Source: Nocardioides sp.
GTDB taxonomy: Bacteria; Actinomycetota; Actinomycetes; Propionibacteriales; Nocardioidaceae
Length of the DNA stretch: 15,189 nucleotides
Assembly: GCA_003519585.1 (NCBI GenBank)
Contig: DOWL01000151.1
Location: 1-15,189 of the forward strand
Direction: 5' to 3'
Part shown: positions 4,526 through 12,361 of the stretch, piece after piece
How positions within the stretch are numbered: position 1 is the stretch's first letter
How the letters are laid out: every line of letters starts with the position of its first letter
Position numbers and translations under genes: made by a program
The notes under the pieces: model-generated
What the model saw: only the letters and a program-made list of their open reading frames with translations
The model's database searches: none
Told to the model about the DNA's origin: nothing

Positions 4526-6565
4526 CCCCAGGATCCGTTCGCCGGCCACGTTGCGCAGGATCTGCGTCGTACCGCCGGCGATCGAGAGACAGCGGGTGTT
4601 GAGCAGCTCCCAGAGATCGCGGCGCAGCTCGTCGCTGGGCGCCAGGAGACCGTCGCGCTGGAGCTCGACCACCAGCTCCGCGCCGTCCTGGCGATTGCGA
4701 ACCCCGAGCAGCTTCGCCACCGACGACTCCGGTCCGGGCCCCTGCCCGGCTAGCGAACGGAGCGTGGTGCGGACCCCGAGCAGTGAGCAGACGGTCGACA
4801 GCGCCACAGCGTGACCGACCCGGGTGCGCTGAGTCTCCGTGAGGTCGCCTGTCGCAGCCAACGTGATCGCACGCTCGGTCGACTTCTCCAGTCGGGTCGT
4901 GGCCATCGCGACCCGCTCGTTGGCGAGCGTGGTGCGCGCGAGCTTCCAGCCGTCGCCGGCTTCGCCGACCAGGCAGTCGTCAGGCACGAACACCTCGTCG
5001 AGGAAGACCTCGTTGAAGAGTGCCTCGCCGGTGATCTCGCGCAGCGGCCGGACGTCCAGCCCTGCGGACCGCATGTCGACGAGGAAGTAGGAGATCCCTC
5101 GGTGCTGCGGCGCCTCGGGGTCGGTGCGGGCCAGGCAGATGCCCCAGTCAGCACGTTCGGCGACCGAGGTCCAGACCTTCTGCCCGGTGAGCCGCCAACC
5201 GCCGCCCACCCGGTCGGCCCGAGTGCGCAGCGACGCCAGGTCGGAGCCCGAACCCGGCTCGGAGAACAGTTGGCACCACACCAGCTCACCACGCAGCGAC
5301 GGCGCCACGAACCGATCGCGCTGGGCTGGGCTCCCATGCTCGATGATCGTCGGCAGAGCCCAGCCCGCGATCACGATGTCGGGGCGTACGACACCCGCCC
5401 GCGCCAACTCCTCGTCGATGACGACCTGCGTGACCGCGTCGGCGCCGAGACCGTACGGCGCGGGCCAGTGCGGTGTGAGGTAGCCGGCGTCGACGAGCGC
5501 GGCCCTTCGGAATTCCGTAGACAGTCGAGCTATTTCCGAGGCCCGACGGCGCACCTCCGGCCGGATCGCCTCGTCGCGGCCACCCAGATCGACCTCGACG
5601 CGGCGTCGTAGGCCGTCGACGGCACGCCCGGTCAGCCGCAGTGCGGCCGCATCGGCGTCGCCCACCAGCCCCCGCAGGGCGAGCGCGCGGCGCAGGTAGA
5701 GGTGCGCGTCGTGCTCGTAGGTGAAGCCGATACCGCCGAGGACCTGGATGCAGGACTTGGCGACCGAGACCGCGCCGTCGAAACAGATCGCCTCAGCCAC
5801 GTCGGCGGCGTACGCCCACTGGGCGGCGTCGGCATCCGGGCCAGTCGACGCGGACGAGGCCGCAGAGGCGACGTCCCAGGCCGCGGCCGTGACCGCTTCC
5901 GCGGTCTCGAGCATCTCGGCGCACAGGTGCTTGACCGCCTGGAAGGCACCGATCTTCTGGCCGAACTGCTCGCGGACCTTCGCGTAGTCGACAGCCGTCT
6001 CCAGGCACCACCGGGCGACGCCGGAGGCCTCGGCGGCCGCGAGCGTGACCGTCGTACGGCGGACCAGTTGGGCCGGCTCGGCCGGGCCGGCAGCAGTGCG
6101 CCCAAAGCGCCGGCTCAGGTCGATGCCCAACGTCGGCGTCGCATCGGCAAGGTCGACCAGACCCTCGGCGCCGAGCAGGTGAGTCGCGCCGGACAGATCC
6201 CCAGCTACCCCGGACTCATGCACGACGGCTACGGCCGCCCCTTCACCGAGCTCAGCACCCGGGGCGACCAGTGTGGCCACAGCCGTCGAGAGCAACGGAC
6301 CGGGGACCAACTCGTGCGCGCAAGCCTCGAGGGCGACCGCCTGGTCGAGCACCGAGCCCCCGCCCCCGCCGTACCTCTCGGCGAGCGCGATGGTGGCCAC
6401 GCCCATCTCGACGCAGGACTTCCAGACATCCGTGAACGCCGCGTCGACATCCGACTCGGCAGCCCGGATCAGCGCGGGCCCGTTCAGTGAGGCCGCCCAC
6501 TCCCGCAGGCTGCGGGCGAGCTCGACGTGCTCCTCGGAGATCCCCATCGAGGTGCTGCTGGACAT
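4511..6565 (-). CDS. Fused double acyl-CoA dehydrogenase, FadE34-like
   Basis: This 684-aa flavoprotein contains two acyl-CoA dehydrogenase units in one chain and should introduce the alpha-beta double bond in an acyl-CoA. The N-half (about 1-345) has VREQFGQKIGAFQAVKH with Arg198 and QVLGGIGFTYEHDAHLYLRR, but a shortened middle domain. The C-half (about 350-684) has the FAD/substrate motif QLFSEPGSGSD (432-442), KVWTSVAERADW and the ending IAGGTTQIL (662-670). The usual base of the IYEGT motif is Gly in both halves. Glu550 in LANERVAMA sits where isovaleryl/long-chain enzymes keep their base, so the C-half is probably the active unit. Size and fusion match M. tuberculosis FadE34 (ChsE3), a sterol side-chain enzyme. 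ATG 6565 is chosen because GGAAGG lies 5 nt upstream; the frame is open to 6622, but that would overlap the operator. A KstR-like site lies directly upstream. Confidence 0.93.
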   Translation of the reverse strand: MSSSTSMGISEEHVELARSLREWAASLNGPALIRAAESDVDAAFTDVWKSCVEMGVATIALAERYGGGGGSVLDQAVALEACAHELVPGPLLSTAVATLVAPGAELGEGAAVAVVHESGVAGDLSGATHLLGAEGLVDLADATPTLGIDLSRRFGRTAAGPAEPAQLVRRTTVTLAAAEASGVARWCLETAVDYAKVREQFGQKIGAFQAVKHLCAEMLETAEAVTAAAWDVASAASSASTGPDADAAQWAYAADVAEAICFDGAVSVAKSCIQVLGGIGFTYEHDAHLYLRRALALRGLVGDADAAALRLTGRAVDGLRRRVEVDLGGRDEAIRPEVRRRASEIARLSTEFRRAALVDAGYLTPHWPAPYGLGADAVTQVVIDEELARAGVVRPDIVIAGWALPTIIEHGSPAQRDRFVAPSLRGELVWCQLFSEPGSGSDLASLRTRADRVGGGWRLTGQKVWTSVAERADWGICLARTDPEAPQHRGISYFLVDMRSAGLDVRPLREITGEALFNEVFLDEVFVPDDCLVGEAGDGWKLARTTLANERVAMATTRLEKSTERAITLAATGDLTETQRTRVGHAVALSTVCSLLGVRTTLRSLAGQGPGPESSVAKLLGVRNRQDGAELVVELQRDGLLAPSDELRRDLWELLNTRCLSIAGGTTQILRNVAGERILGLPRR

Positions 6566-6585
6566 GGATGCCTTCCAGGGAAAAC

Positions 6586-6599
6586 TAGAACGTGTTCCA
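6586..6599. promoter_or_regulatory. KstR-type operator (TnnAACnnGTTnnA)
   Basis: On the gene strand the site reads TGGAACACGTTCTA, an exact fit to the published KstR consensus TnnAACnnGTTnnA. It lies 20 bp before the ATG of the acyl-CoA dehydrogenase. TAGGAT (6605-6600 on the minus strand) directly abuts it and could be the -10 box, so a bound repressor would block the start of transcription. KstR is the TetR-family repressor of sterol catabolism in actinobacteria and releases DNA on binding a sterol-derived CoA thioester. Confidence 0.75.
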
Positions 6600-6618
6600 A
6601 TCCTAGCCTGCTTCGATG

Positions 6619-9207
6619 TCACACCCCCAGCGGCACGAACGCCGCCGCCGTCGCCTCCCGGACCACGTCGCCACGGGACTGCTGGCGCACCCGGTGCATC
6701 ACCATCCCGAGGTCATCGACCTCGTCTAGTCCGCGGTGCACGTCGACCATCAGCTCGGCGGTCGCCTCGTCGTTGACCGGCGCCACGCTGGACAAGATGC
6801 CCGCGGTACCGATCGACATCAGGGCCGTGGCAAGTCCGAGCAACTCGTTGGCGCCGACCGGGACCATCACACCCGAGTCGCATGCCGACAACACGAAGCG
6901 GTACGGCGCGCGGCGCAGCCGCTCGAAGTCGTGCACGGTGAGCGGGCCGTCGTGCAGCTCGAGCGCCGAGAACATCGGGTTGTCGGCCCGGAACCGCCCG
7001 TGCGCCGCGACGTGCACCAGGGCGGCGCCGTCCATCGCCCGCAGGCATCCCTCGACGGTCGCGGAGCCGTCGCTCAACACGATCGCGTCCGGATGGTCGG
7101 CCGCGACGAGCGGGACCTCGGCACCACCAGAGGCGAGGTTCGGTCCGGCGACCAACACCCGTCCGCCCCGTCGCACCCGGGCACCCCGGGCCCGCAACCA
7201 GGCCGTCGCCGTCGGCACGACCGTGTGGGGTACGTCGGCCAGGGCGGGCAGCAACCCCCACGGGGTCGCGTGCAGGGCGGCGGTCGGTGATACCACCACC
7301 GAGCCCTCCCCCAGCGCTCGCACCGAGTCACCCAGCAGCGCGCTCTGGAGACGCTCGCCCAGGTCGCCTAGGCGGGCCGGCCGGCCGCGAGCGGCCTGGC
7401 GCAGCACGAACCGCGCTGCCTCGACCGCAGCCAGCGCGTCCGCGGTGGGACCGACGTCGTACGCGCGGACCCGGCCGCCGTGCACCACCACCGATCGCAG
7501 CCGACCGCCGACCTCGAACAGCTCGACGAACGTCGCCTCGCCGACCTGCTCGACGAACTGCGCCACGTCGAGACCAGGTCGCGCCGGCCGCGCCCCGTTC
7601 GATCCACCGACCAGTCGTCGCCGATGCTGGATCGCCTTCTCGAGCCGAGCGCGCTCGCGCTCGAGAACGGTCGTGGGCTCGTCGTCATCACGGGCCTCGG
7701 CGAGACGGTGATCGTTGGCACGAAGCGCGGCCAGCAGACCACCCAACTCGCGGTCGTCGGGCGGATGCATAGGGGCGAGCGCGAGTGAGGTCGCACGCCA
7801 GCGCTCACTCCACCACAGTTGTGAGCGCGGTGGGGCATCCGTCGTGTGGGTCAGGGCCAACCCCGCCAGTTCGTCTCCCTGGACCGAGGCCAAGGCCCGC
7901 AGTTCGGTGCTGCCTAACGTCGCCCGGTGGTCGTCGAGGGCATCCAATCCCCGACGGCAGGCGTGCCACACACCGCGCACGTCGGCTCGGCCGTCGCGGT
8001 CGAGCGCGTGCGCCAGCCAGGCCGACGCTCGTACCAGGCCCGAAGGGTGACGGCGGTAGCGCGCGGCGGCAGCCCACATCGCTGAGGCGTCGTCGCGACC
8101 CACGGCGGCTGCAGCGCGACCGGCCAGCAGCCACGCCACAGGCGCGTCCTCCGAGCGTGCCTCCTCGAGGCGGGCGGCCAACTGTTCCGCGCTCCTGGCC
8201 AGGGCGGCGCTCGCAGCGCCCATCCGGCGTCTGGCCGAGAGCACGACCAGTTCGGCTCGGGCGGCCGCGATCTCCCGCCCCTGGCGCTTGAAGCTGGCCC
8301 GAGCAGACCGCGCCGCGGCCAGAGCTGACCGAGCGTCGTCGCGGGCCAACTCCCCCAGGGCCAGGTAGAGCTCGAGATCGGCGCGGTCGACCGGACGTAT
8401 CTCGTCGTTCGACAGCAGTTCGGCAGCGACGCTGCACGCGTCGTCCGGGAGTCCCGCGGCGAGGAGCGCTTGGCACCTGTCCTCACCCAACTCGACAGGC
8501 TGCTCTCCCCAGCGGGAGTAGGCGATGCCCGCCTCGTCGTACAGCAGGAGCGCCCGCGGGAGGTCCCCGCGGTAGTACGCGAGCGCCCCCTGGTTGTGGA
8601 GCGCAGTCACCGCCTCCAGGTTCGCGCGCTCCGCCTCGAAGATGTCCTTTGCCTGTTCCAGCACGCGTTCGGCCCGGGACACCTCCCCGACGTCCAGGTA
8701 CAGCAAGGACATGGTGTTGAGCGTGCGCGCCTCCCAGAGGCGATCACCGAGCGCTCGTACTCCCTTCAGGGCACTCTGCAGGTCAACCAGAGCGTCGTGG
8801 TGACGCGCCAGCACCATCGACAACACGTAGCCGCGACGCATCCGGCAGCGGGCCCGGACCTGTCGATCGACCGCGCCGTCGACTGCGCGGTCGAGTTCGT
8901 GCAGTCCGGGCCGGGTCTGCCCGTTCAGTGCCAAGGCGCTGCCCAGGGTGGCGCGCACGTCGGCGAGTCGATTCGGGTCGCCGCTGCTTCGTGCCAGCCC
9001 ACGAGCTGAGCGCAGTTCTCGCACGGCCTCGCTCGTTCTGCCTTCGTCGCGCAGGATGATGCCCCGCGCATGGGCGACGACGGAACGGGTCCACGCGTCG
9101 TCGTGGGTCGCCGCGACCTCGTTGGCACGGGCTGCAGCGACAGCGGGCTCGGCAAGCGCGAGACGTAGCAGGTCCTCCGCGGCCGCGGACTCCAGACGGC
9201 TGGGCAT
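6619..9207 (-). CDS. TPR-CHAT caspase-like protease
   Basis: This 862-aa protein joins helical TPR-type repeats to a C-terminal CHAT domain, a caspase/separase-related cysteine peptidase. TPR-like hairpins fill about residues 25-340, for example ALHNQGALAYYRGDLPRALL. Further helical sequence follows, with a charged stretch near ERERARLEKAIQHRRR. The CHAT domain covers about 590-862 and keeps the dyad: His736 in HVAAHGRF and Cys776 in VLSACDSG. Other family signs are SPTAALHATPWGLLP and NELLGLATALMSIGTAGI. No signal peptide or membrane segment is seen, so it should act in the cytoplasm. ATG 9207 is preferred over GTG 9225 because GGGAAGGGG lies just before it. It is divergent from the S8 peptidase gene with 78 bp between start codons, which suggests joint control. 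The target is unknown. Confidence 0.92.
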   Translation of the reverse strand: MPSRLESAAAEDLLRLALAEPAVAAARANEVAATHDDAWTRSVVAHARGIILRDEGRTSEAVRELRSARGLARSSGDPNRLADVRATLGSALALNGQTRPGLHELDRAVDGAVDRQVRARCRMRRGYVLSMVLARHHDALVDLQSALKGVRALGDRLWEARTLNTMSLLYLDVGEVSRAERVLEQAKDIFEAERANLEAVTALHNQGALAYYRGDLPRALLLYDEAGIAYSRWGEQPVELGEDRCQALLAAGLPDDACSVAAELLSNDEIRPVDRADLELYLALGELARDDARSALAAARSARASFKRQGREIAAARAELVVLSARRRMGAASAALARSAEQLAARLEEARSEDAPVAWLLAGRAAAAVGRDDASAMWAAAARYRRHPSGLVRASAWLAHALDRDGRADVRGVWHACRRGLDALDDHRATLGSTELRALASVQGDELAGLALTHTTDAPPRSQLWWSERWRATSLALAPMHPPDDRELGGLLAALRANDHRLAEARDDDEPTTVLERERARLEKAIQHRRRLVGGSNGARPARPGLDVAQFVEQVGEATFVELFEVGGRLRSVVVHGGRVRAYDVGPTADALAAVEAARFVLRQAARGRPARLGDLGERLQSALLGDSVRALGEGSVVVSPTAALHATPWGLLPALADVPHTVVPTATAWLRARGARVRRGGRVLVAGPNLASGGAEVPLVAADHPDAIVLSDGSATVEGCLRAMDGAALVHVAAHGRFRADNPMFSALELHDGPLTVHDFERLRRAPYRFVLSACDSGVMVPVGANELLGLATALMSIGTAGILSSVAPVNDEATAELMVDVHRGLDEVDDLGMVMHRVRQQSRGDVVREATAAAFVPLGV

Positions 9208-9254
9208 CCGCGGCCCCTTCCCCACCCTGCCTCGTGACCACTACCGTGAACGGT

Positions 9255-9266
9255 CAACTCGAGTTG
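9255..9266. promoter_or_regulatory. 12-bp perfect palindrome between the CHAT and S8 genes
   Basis: CAACTCGAGTTG is a perfect palindrome inside the 78-bp divergent region. Its position is central enough to serve as an operator for both genes. No clear -35/-10 pair was found on either side, so this is only a candidate site. Confidence 0.35.
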
Positions 9267-9285
9267 TCGCGAAAGCGAGTCAGCC

Positions 9286-10701
9286 ATGACCCTAACGCCC
9301 GACGACGGCCCCGACGAGAACGCTCGGCAGCGGACCCGGGATCAGTACGCACTTCTCACGGAGATCCACGGCGAGTCCCTGCTCATCGACACTGATGACC
9401 CAGCGGACTTCGGATTCATCTGCCGCAACGACTCGGTGCTGGTCGGCCGAGCGCTCCGAGACGGGGAAGATGGCGAAGATCCCGTCACCCTGCTCACCGA
9501 CTACCTCACCAATACCCGGGCTGGCGACTTCGGACCGATGCCCCCGCAGCAGGAGCAGAGCCGCACGGGCCTGGGCAGGCGCTTCACCCTGCCCGCACGA
9601 CTGAACCCCTCGGTGGACGGGCGGGACCTGCTCGCCACCTTGGCGGAGATCGATGCCCAATTCGGCCCGGGCTTCGCAACACCGGACCACTTGGTTCACA
9701 TCTGCGGCAAGGGACTGATCTGCCCTGCTGCCGAACCCGCCGAGACCGGCGACACGCTGCCCTTTCCCTATCTGAGTGACGATCCCGACGCTGGGGACGG
9801 GGTCGACATCGTCGTCATCGACACCGGCTGGTACGACCCGAGCCTGGGCCCACAAGCGACCGCAGCGGCAACGCCGTGGAGCTGGCTGTCGGGCGTCACC
9901 GGCGAGCCCGAGCGCCTCGGCGTATTCGAAGATCCGGCTACGCAGTTGCTGTACCCCTATGCCGGCCACGGGACCTTCGCGGCAGGAGTCATTCGCGCGG
10001 TCGCCCCGGCCTGCCGGATCCATGTGCTGAACCTTGACGTCGACCAGACGGTCCACGGTGGCGGGGTGCACGAAGCCGATCTTGTCGATCGTCTCTACGA
10101 CGCCCTGCGCGACATGGAATGGCTCGACGAAGAGGACCCACGCCGCGAGGACGGACACGTGTGGCCCGACATCATCAGCATGTCCGCTGGCTGCCCGACG
10201 CGACTGGACCTACCGTCGGTGTCTTTCGAGCACTGGGGTCAGGACTTGGCCGAGAAGGGCGCTGACCTCGTCCTCGTGGCGGCCGCCGGCAACAACGCGA
10301 CCGCCGAGGGCTTCTGGCCTGCGTCCTTCGACTGGGCCACGGGTGTCGGCTCTGTGGACCGCGACGGCACGATCTCCGACTTCTCCAACTACGGCAGCTC
10401 CGTCGACGTCCTGGCCCTTGGTCGCGACGTGATCAACGCCTTCCCCAACGGGACGTACAAGCTGCGAGAGGGAATCGACAAGGACAAGACGCGCTCGTTC
10501 ACCAACTACATGGCGACCTGGAGCGGAACCTCATTCTCGACACCGTTGGTGACGGGTTTGATCGCCGCGGAGCTGAGCCGACAGTCGGGGTTCCGAAGCG
10601 CTACCCAGGCCCAGAAGGATGTGCTGCTCGCGGCGACGTTGTACAAGGCAGTCGACGGCGCCCGCTCGGTCCCCCTGGTCGGCTCGCAGTTCCTGTACTA
10701 G
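9286..10701 (+). CDS. Subtilisin-like S8 serine peptidase, cytoplasmic
   Basis: This 471-aa protein has the subtilase triad in the standard order: Asp179 in IVVIDTGWYD, His228 in GHGTFAAG, and Ser416 in SGTSFSTP, with the oxyanion Asn336 in AAAGNN. The peptidase domain covers about residues 170-450. The 165 residues before it (LTEIHGESLLIDTDDPADFGFICRN and onward) contain no signal peptide or membrane segment. This makes it unlike secreted subtilisins or mycosins and points to an intracellular role. The N-terminal part may be an inhibitory pro-domain or a partner-binding domain; it is not one I recognise. It starts 78 bp from the divergent CHAT gene and ends 3 bp from the convergent 148-aa gene. 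The start has only a weak ribosome binding site. Confidence 0.93.
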   Translation: MTLTPDDGPDENARQRTRDQYALLTEIHGESLLIDTDDPADFGFICRNDSVLVGRALRDGEDGEDPVTLLTDYLTNTRAGDFGPMPPQQEQSRTGLGRRFTLPARLNPSVDGRDLLATLAEIDAQFGPGFATPDHLVHICGKGLICPAAEPAETGDTLPFPYLSDDPDAGDGVDIVVIDTGWYDPSLGPQATAAATPWSWLSGVTGEPERLGVFEDPATQLLYPYAGHGTFAAGVIRAVAPACRIHVLNLDVDQTVHGGGVHEADLVDRLYDALRDMEWLDEEDPRREDGHVWPDIISMSAGCPTRLDLPSVSFEHWGQDLAEKGADLVLVAAAGNNATAEGFWPASFDWATGVGSVDRDGTISDFSNYGSSVDVLALGRDVINAFPNGTYKLREGIDKDKTRSFTNYMATWSGTSFSTPLVTGLIAAELSRQSGFRSATQAQKDVLLAATLYKAVDGARSVPLVGSQFLY

Positions 10702-10704
10702 AGC

Positions 10705-11151
10705 TCAGGGCACGAGCACGATCCACGGCGTGTGCCGCAGCACTCCCCCGACCTGCACGGCGAACCGCACCGGACCGTGCGGCACGGCGCCGGAGAAGAC
10801 CCCCGACGAGTCGACCGGCCAGTGTTGCGAGCCGGCGTCGGTGGACTCCACGACCACCTCGGCGACCTCGGCATCGAGCACCTGCCCGAAGACCCGGTCT
10901 CCGTCGACCTCGAGTTCCAGGGAGAGCCCGTCGGCCTCGAAGCCCAGGGTCCGTACGTCGAGCGCACCGCGGACCGCGGCATCGGCGAGTTCGAGCGAGT
11001 CGTGGGTGAGGGCGAGCAGTTCCTCATCGATGGTGCGCCAGGTGAATGCCGCGCGGGCGGCCTCGCGGCGATGGTCGGGCACGGTCTCGGTCTGGGCCAC
11101 CGCCCGAGCCAGCTCCTCCATAAGCCCGTCGTCGTCAGTCGAGAATGACAT
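10705..11151 (-). CDS. 148-aa protein coupled to the ECF sigma factor
   Basis: I do not recognise a named family. The N-terminal half is helical (MEELARAVAQTETV, REAARAAFTWRTIDEELLAL). The C-terminal half alternates short strands (LGFEADGLSLELEVDGDRVFGQ, VAEVVVESTDAG, VRFAVQVGGVLRHTPWIVL) and resembles an Ig-like or carboxypeptidase-regulatory beta sandwich. No membrane segment is present, so it is not a classical membrane anti-sigma factor. ATG 11151 is preceded by GGGAGG and lies 17 bases inside the sigma gene, so the pair is probably translated together. From position it may bind the sigma factor or be a substrate of the nearby proteases; neither is shown. The frame is open further upstream to 11445, but that part is a shadow of the sigma gene. 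Confidence 0.85.
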   Translation of the reverse strand: MSFSTDDDGLMEELARAVAQTETVPDHRREAARAAFTWRTIDEELLALTHDSLELADAAVRGALDVRTLGFEADGLSLELEVDGDRVFGQVLDAEVAEVVVESTDAGSQHWPVDSSGVFSGAVPHGPVRFAVQVGGVLRHTPWIVLVP

Positions 11152-11740
11152 CGCGTCCACCTCCCAGCATCGCGGGCTCGTCGGAGATCCAGCTGCGCAG
11201 TGCCCGGGATTCGCGCAACTGTTCCAGGGCCCGTGCCCTGGTCGGACCGATGCTGCCCTTGGGGATCCCCAGCCGGGCACTGATCTCGTCGTACGACAAC
11301 GGCGGATCGGCCAGCAGCAGGAGCAGCAGTTCGCGGCGTTTCGGCGGCAGCTCCGCCAGTGCCTCACGCAACGCATGTGATCGGAGATCCTGGACCAGGG
11401 CCGCACCGGGGTCGGACTCCACCGGCGCCTCGAGGGCCGAGCCACCCGGGTCGACCGGCAGGTCCCGGCCGCGCCGCTTGATCAGGCGCAGCCCCTCGTT
11501 GCGTGCGGTGGTCGCCAGCCAGCCGGGCAGCGCCTGCGGCTCGCGCAGGCCGTCGAGATGCTCGACCAGGCGCAGCCACACGGTCTGGTTGACGTCGTCG
11601 GCATCGCTCGGCGAGAGCCGCAGCCGACGGATGACCGCGGTCACCAGGGGCAGGTACCGGTCGACGAGGGCGTCCCACGCGGCGGCATCGCCGGCCCGCG
11701 CTGCCGCGACGAGCTGAGCCACCTCCGGAGGTTGGTCCAT
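11135..11740 (-). CDS. ECF-type RNA polymerase sigma factor
   Basis: This is a 201-aa two-domain sigma factor that would direct RNA polymerase to a specific promoter set. The sigma-2 region (about 20-92) contains AWDALVDRYLPLVTAVIRR, the acidic run DADDVNQTVWLRLVEHLDGL, and the -10-contact helix PGWLATTARNEGLRLIKRR. The sigma-4 region (about 122-178) contains ALAELPPKRRELLLLLL and the helix-turn-helix LSYDEISARLGIPKGSIGPT. There is no sigma-3 region, as expected for ECF members. ATG 11740 is chosen because GGAGA lies just before it and the sequence before it does not look coding, although the frame is open to 12235. It overlaps the 148-aa gene. A candidate ECF promoter lies about 85-110 bp upstream. 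Confidence 0.93.
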   Translation of the reverse strand: MDQPPEVAQLVAAARAGDAAAWDALVDRYLPLVTAVIRRLRLSPSDADDVNQTVWLRLVEHLDGLREPQALPGWLATTARNEGLRLIKRRGRDLPVDPGGSALEAPVESDPGAALVQDLRSHALREALAELPPKRRELLLLLLADPPLSYDEISARLGIPKGSIGPTRARALEQLRESRALRSWISDEPAMLGGGRDVILD

Positions 11741-11824
11741 CCGCGTCTCCTCTGCGCTCGATGCGCTCGCTCCGCAGACGTTCATGACCTGCAGACGCGC
11801 GAACCCACCTGCGTGATACATCGC

Positions 11825-11849
11825 AACCGATTTTTCGACCGAACGTTCC
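11825..11849 (-). promoter_or_regulatory. Candidate ECF-type (autoregulated) promoter of the sigma gene
   Basis: On the minus strand GGAAC (11849-11845) is followed after 17 nt by GTTGC (11827-11823). GGAAC with GTT at this spacing is the usual shape of promoters read by actinobacterial ECF sigma factors, which often transcribe their own genes. It lies in the 292-bp gap between the sigma gene and the divergent lipoprotein gene; I see no other clear element in that gap. The call is by pattern only. Confidence 0.45.
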
Positions 11850-12032
11850 ACGGTGACACTCCACCGCGTCCCTCGGCAACCGACTTCTTTCTCCCCCAGA
11901 CCAGGTATCCACGCGCCCGCTCCGGGGTCCGTCTGGGCAGTCGCAGCCAGCCGCCGCGGCCGCATCGCCCCTCTCGGACCCATCTCGGACCACCCCGACA
12001 CCTCATGCACGTACATCCAGAAAGGCACCGCC

Positions 12033-12308
12033 ATGTACACCACCACCACCACCCGGCGCCGGCGCTTCTCGATCGCGACCGCCGCCATCGCCACCACTGC
12101 TGCCGTGACCTTCGGCGCCGCCGCCTGCGGCACGGAGAACGGATCGGTCAGCGAACCCGCCGCCCCGGCCGCTCCGGCACCGGCACCCCAGGTGCAGACC
12201 GCACCGCACATCTCGGCCGACGCGGCCGAGCGCAAGTACGCCGCTCAGGAACGCCCCGAGACGGTCACCCCGCCCGGCCGGGGCCATCGCCCGATCACCA
12301 TCCCCTGA
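12033..12308 (+). CDS. Small secreted lipoprotein, 91 aa
   Basis: The start is MYTTTTTRRRRFSIATAA, followed by a hydrophobic Ala-rich stretch and a lipobox GAAAC with Cys32. The RRRRFSI run fits a twin-arginine signal loosely, so Tat or Sec export is possible. The mature part is only about 60 residues: a Pro/Ala-rich linker (EPAAPAAPAPAPQ) and a polar end containing ISADAAERKYAAQERPETVTP. No enzymatic motif is seen. ATG 12033 is supported by AAAGG with a 7-nt spacer. It is divergent from the sigma gene, so it may belong to the regulon of that sigma factor, although I found no matching promoter before it. A strong hairpin terminator follows. Confidence 0.75.
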   Translation: MYTTTTTRRRRFSIATAAIATTAAVTFGAAACGTENGSVSEPAAPAAPAPAPQVQTAPHISADAAERKYAAQERPETVTPPGRGHRPITIP

Positions 12309-12318
12309 CGCGGCCGAC

Positions 12319-12351
12319 GGTGGCTGAGCGTCTCCGGGACGCTCAGCCACC
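12319..12351 (+). terminator. Hairpin terminator after the lipoprotein gene
   Basis: A 14-bp perfect stem, GGTGGCTGAGCGTC with GACGCTCAGCCACC, closes a 5-nt loop 10 bp after the lipoprotein stop codon. No T run follows, as is common for actinobacterial terminators. Confidence 0.75.
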
Positions 12352-12361
12352 TCGCCTCGCT

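Noticed and set aside
6566..6622. ATG 6622 as start of the acyl-CoA dehydrogenase
   Set aside because: It would place the operator and -10 box inside the gene and the leading 19 residues do not resemble the family; ATG 6565 has GGAAGG.
9208..9225. GTG 9225 as start of the TPR-CHAT gene
   Set aside because: The purine run GGGAAGGGG just before ATG 9207 is a better ribosome binding site; the extra six residues would contain it.
11741..12235. N-terminal extension of the sigma factor to 12235
   Set aside because: The extension is low-complexity, lacks a ribosome binding site, and would cover the divergent lipoprotein start; ATG 11740 has GGAGA before it.
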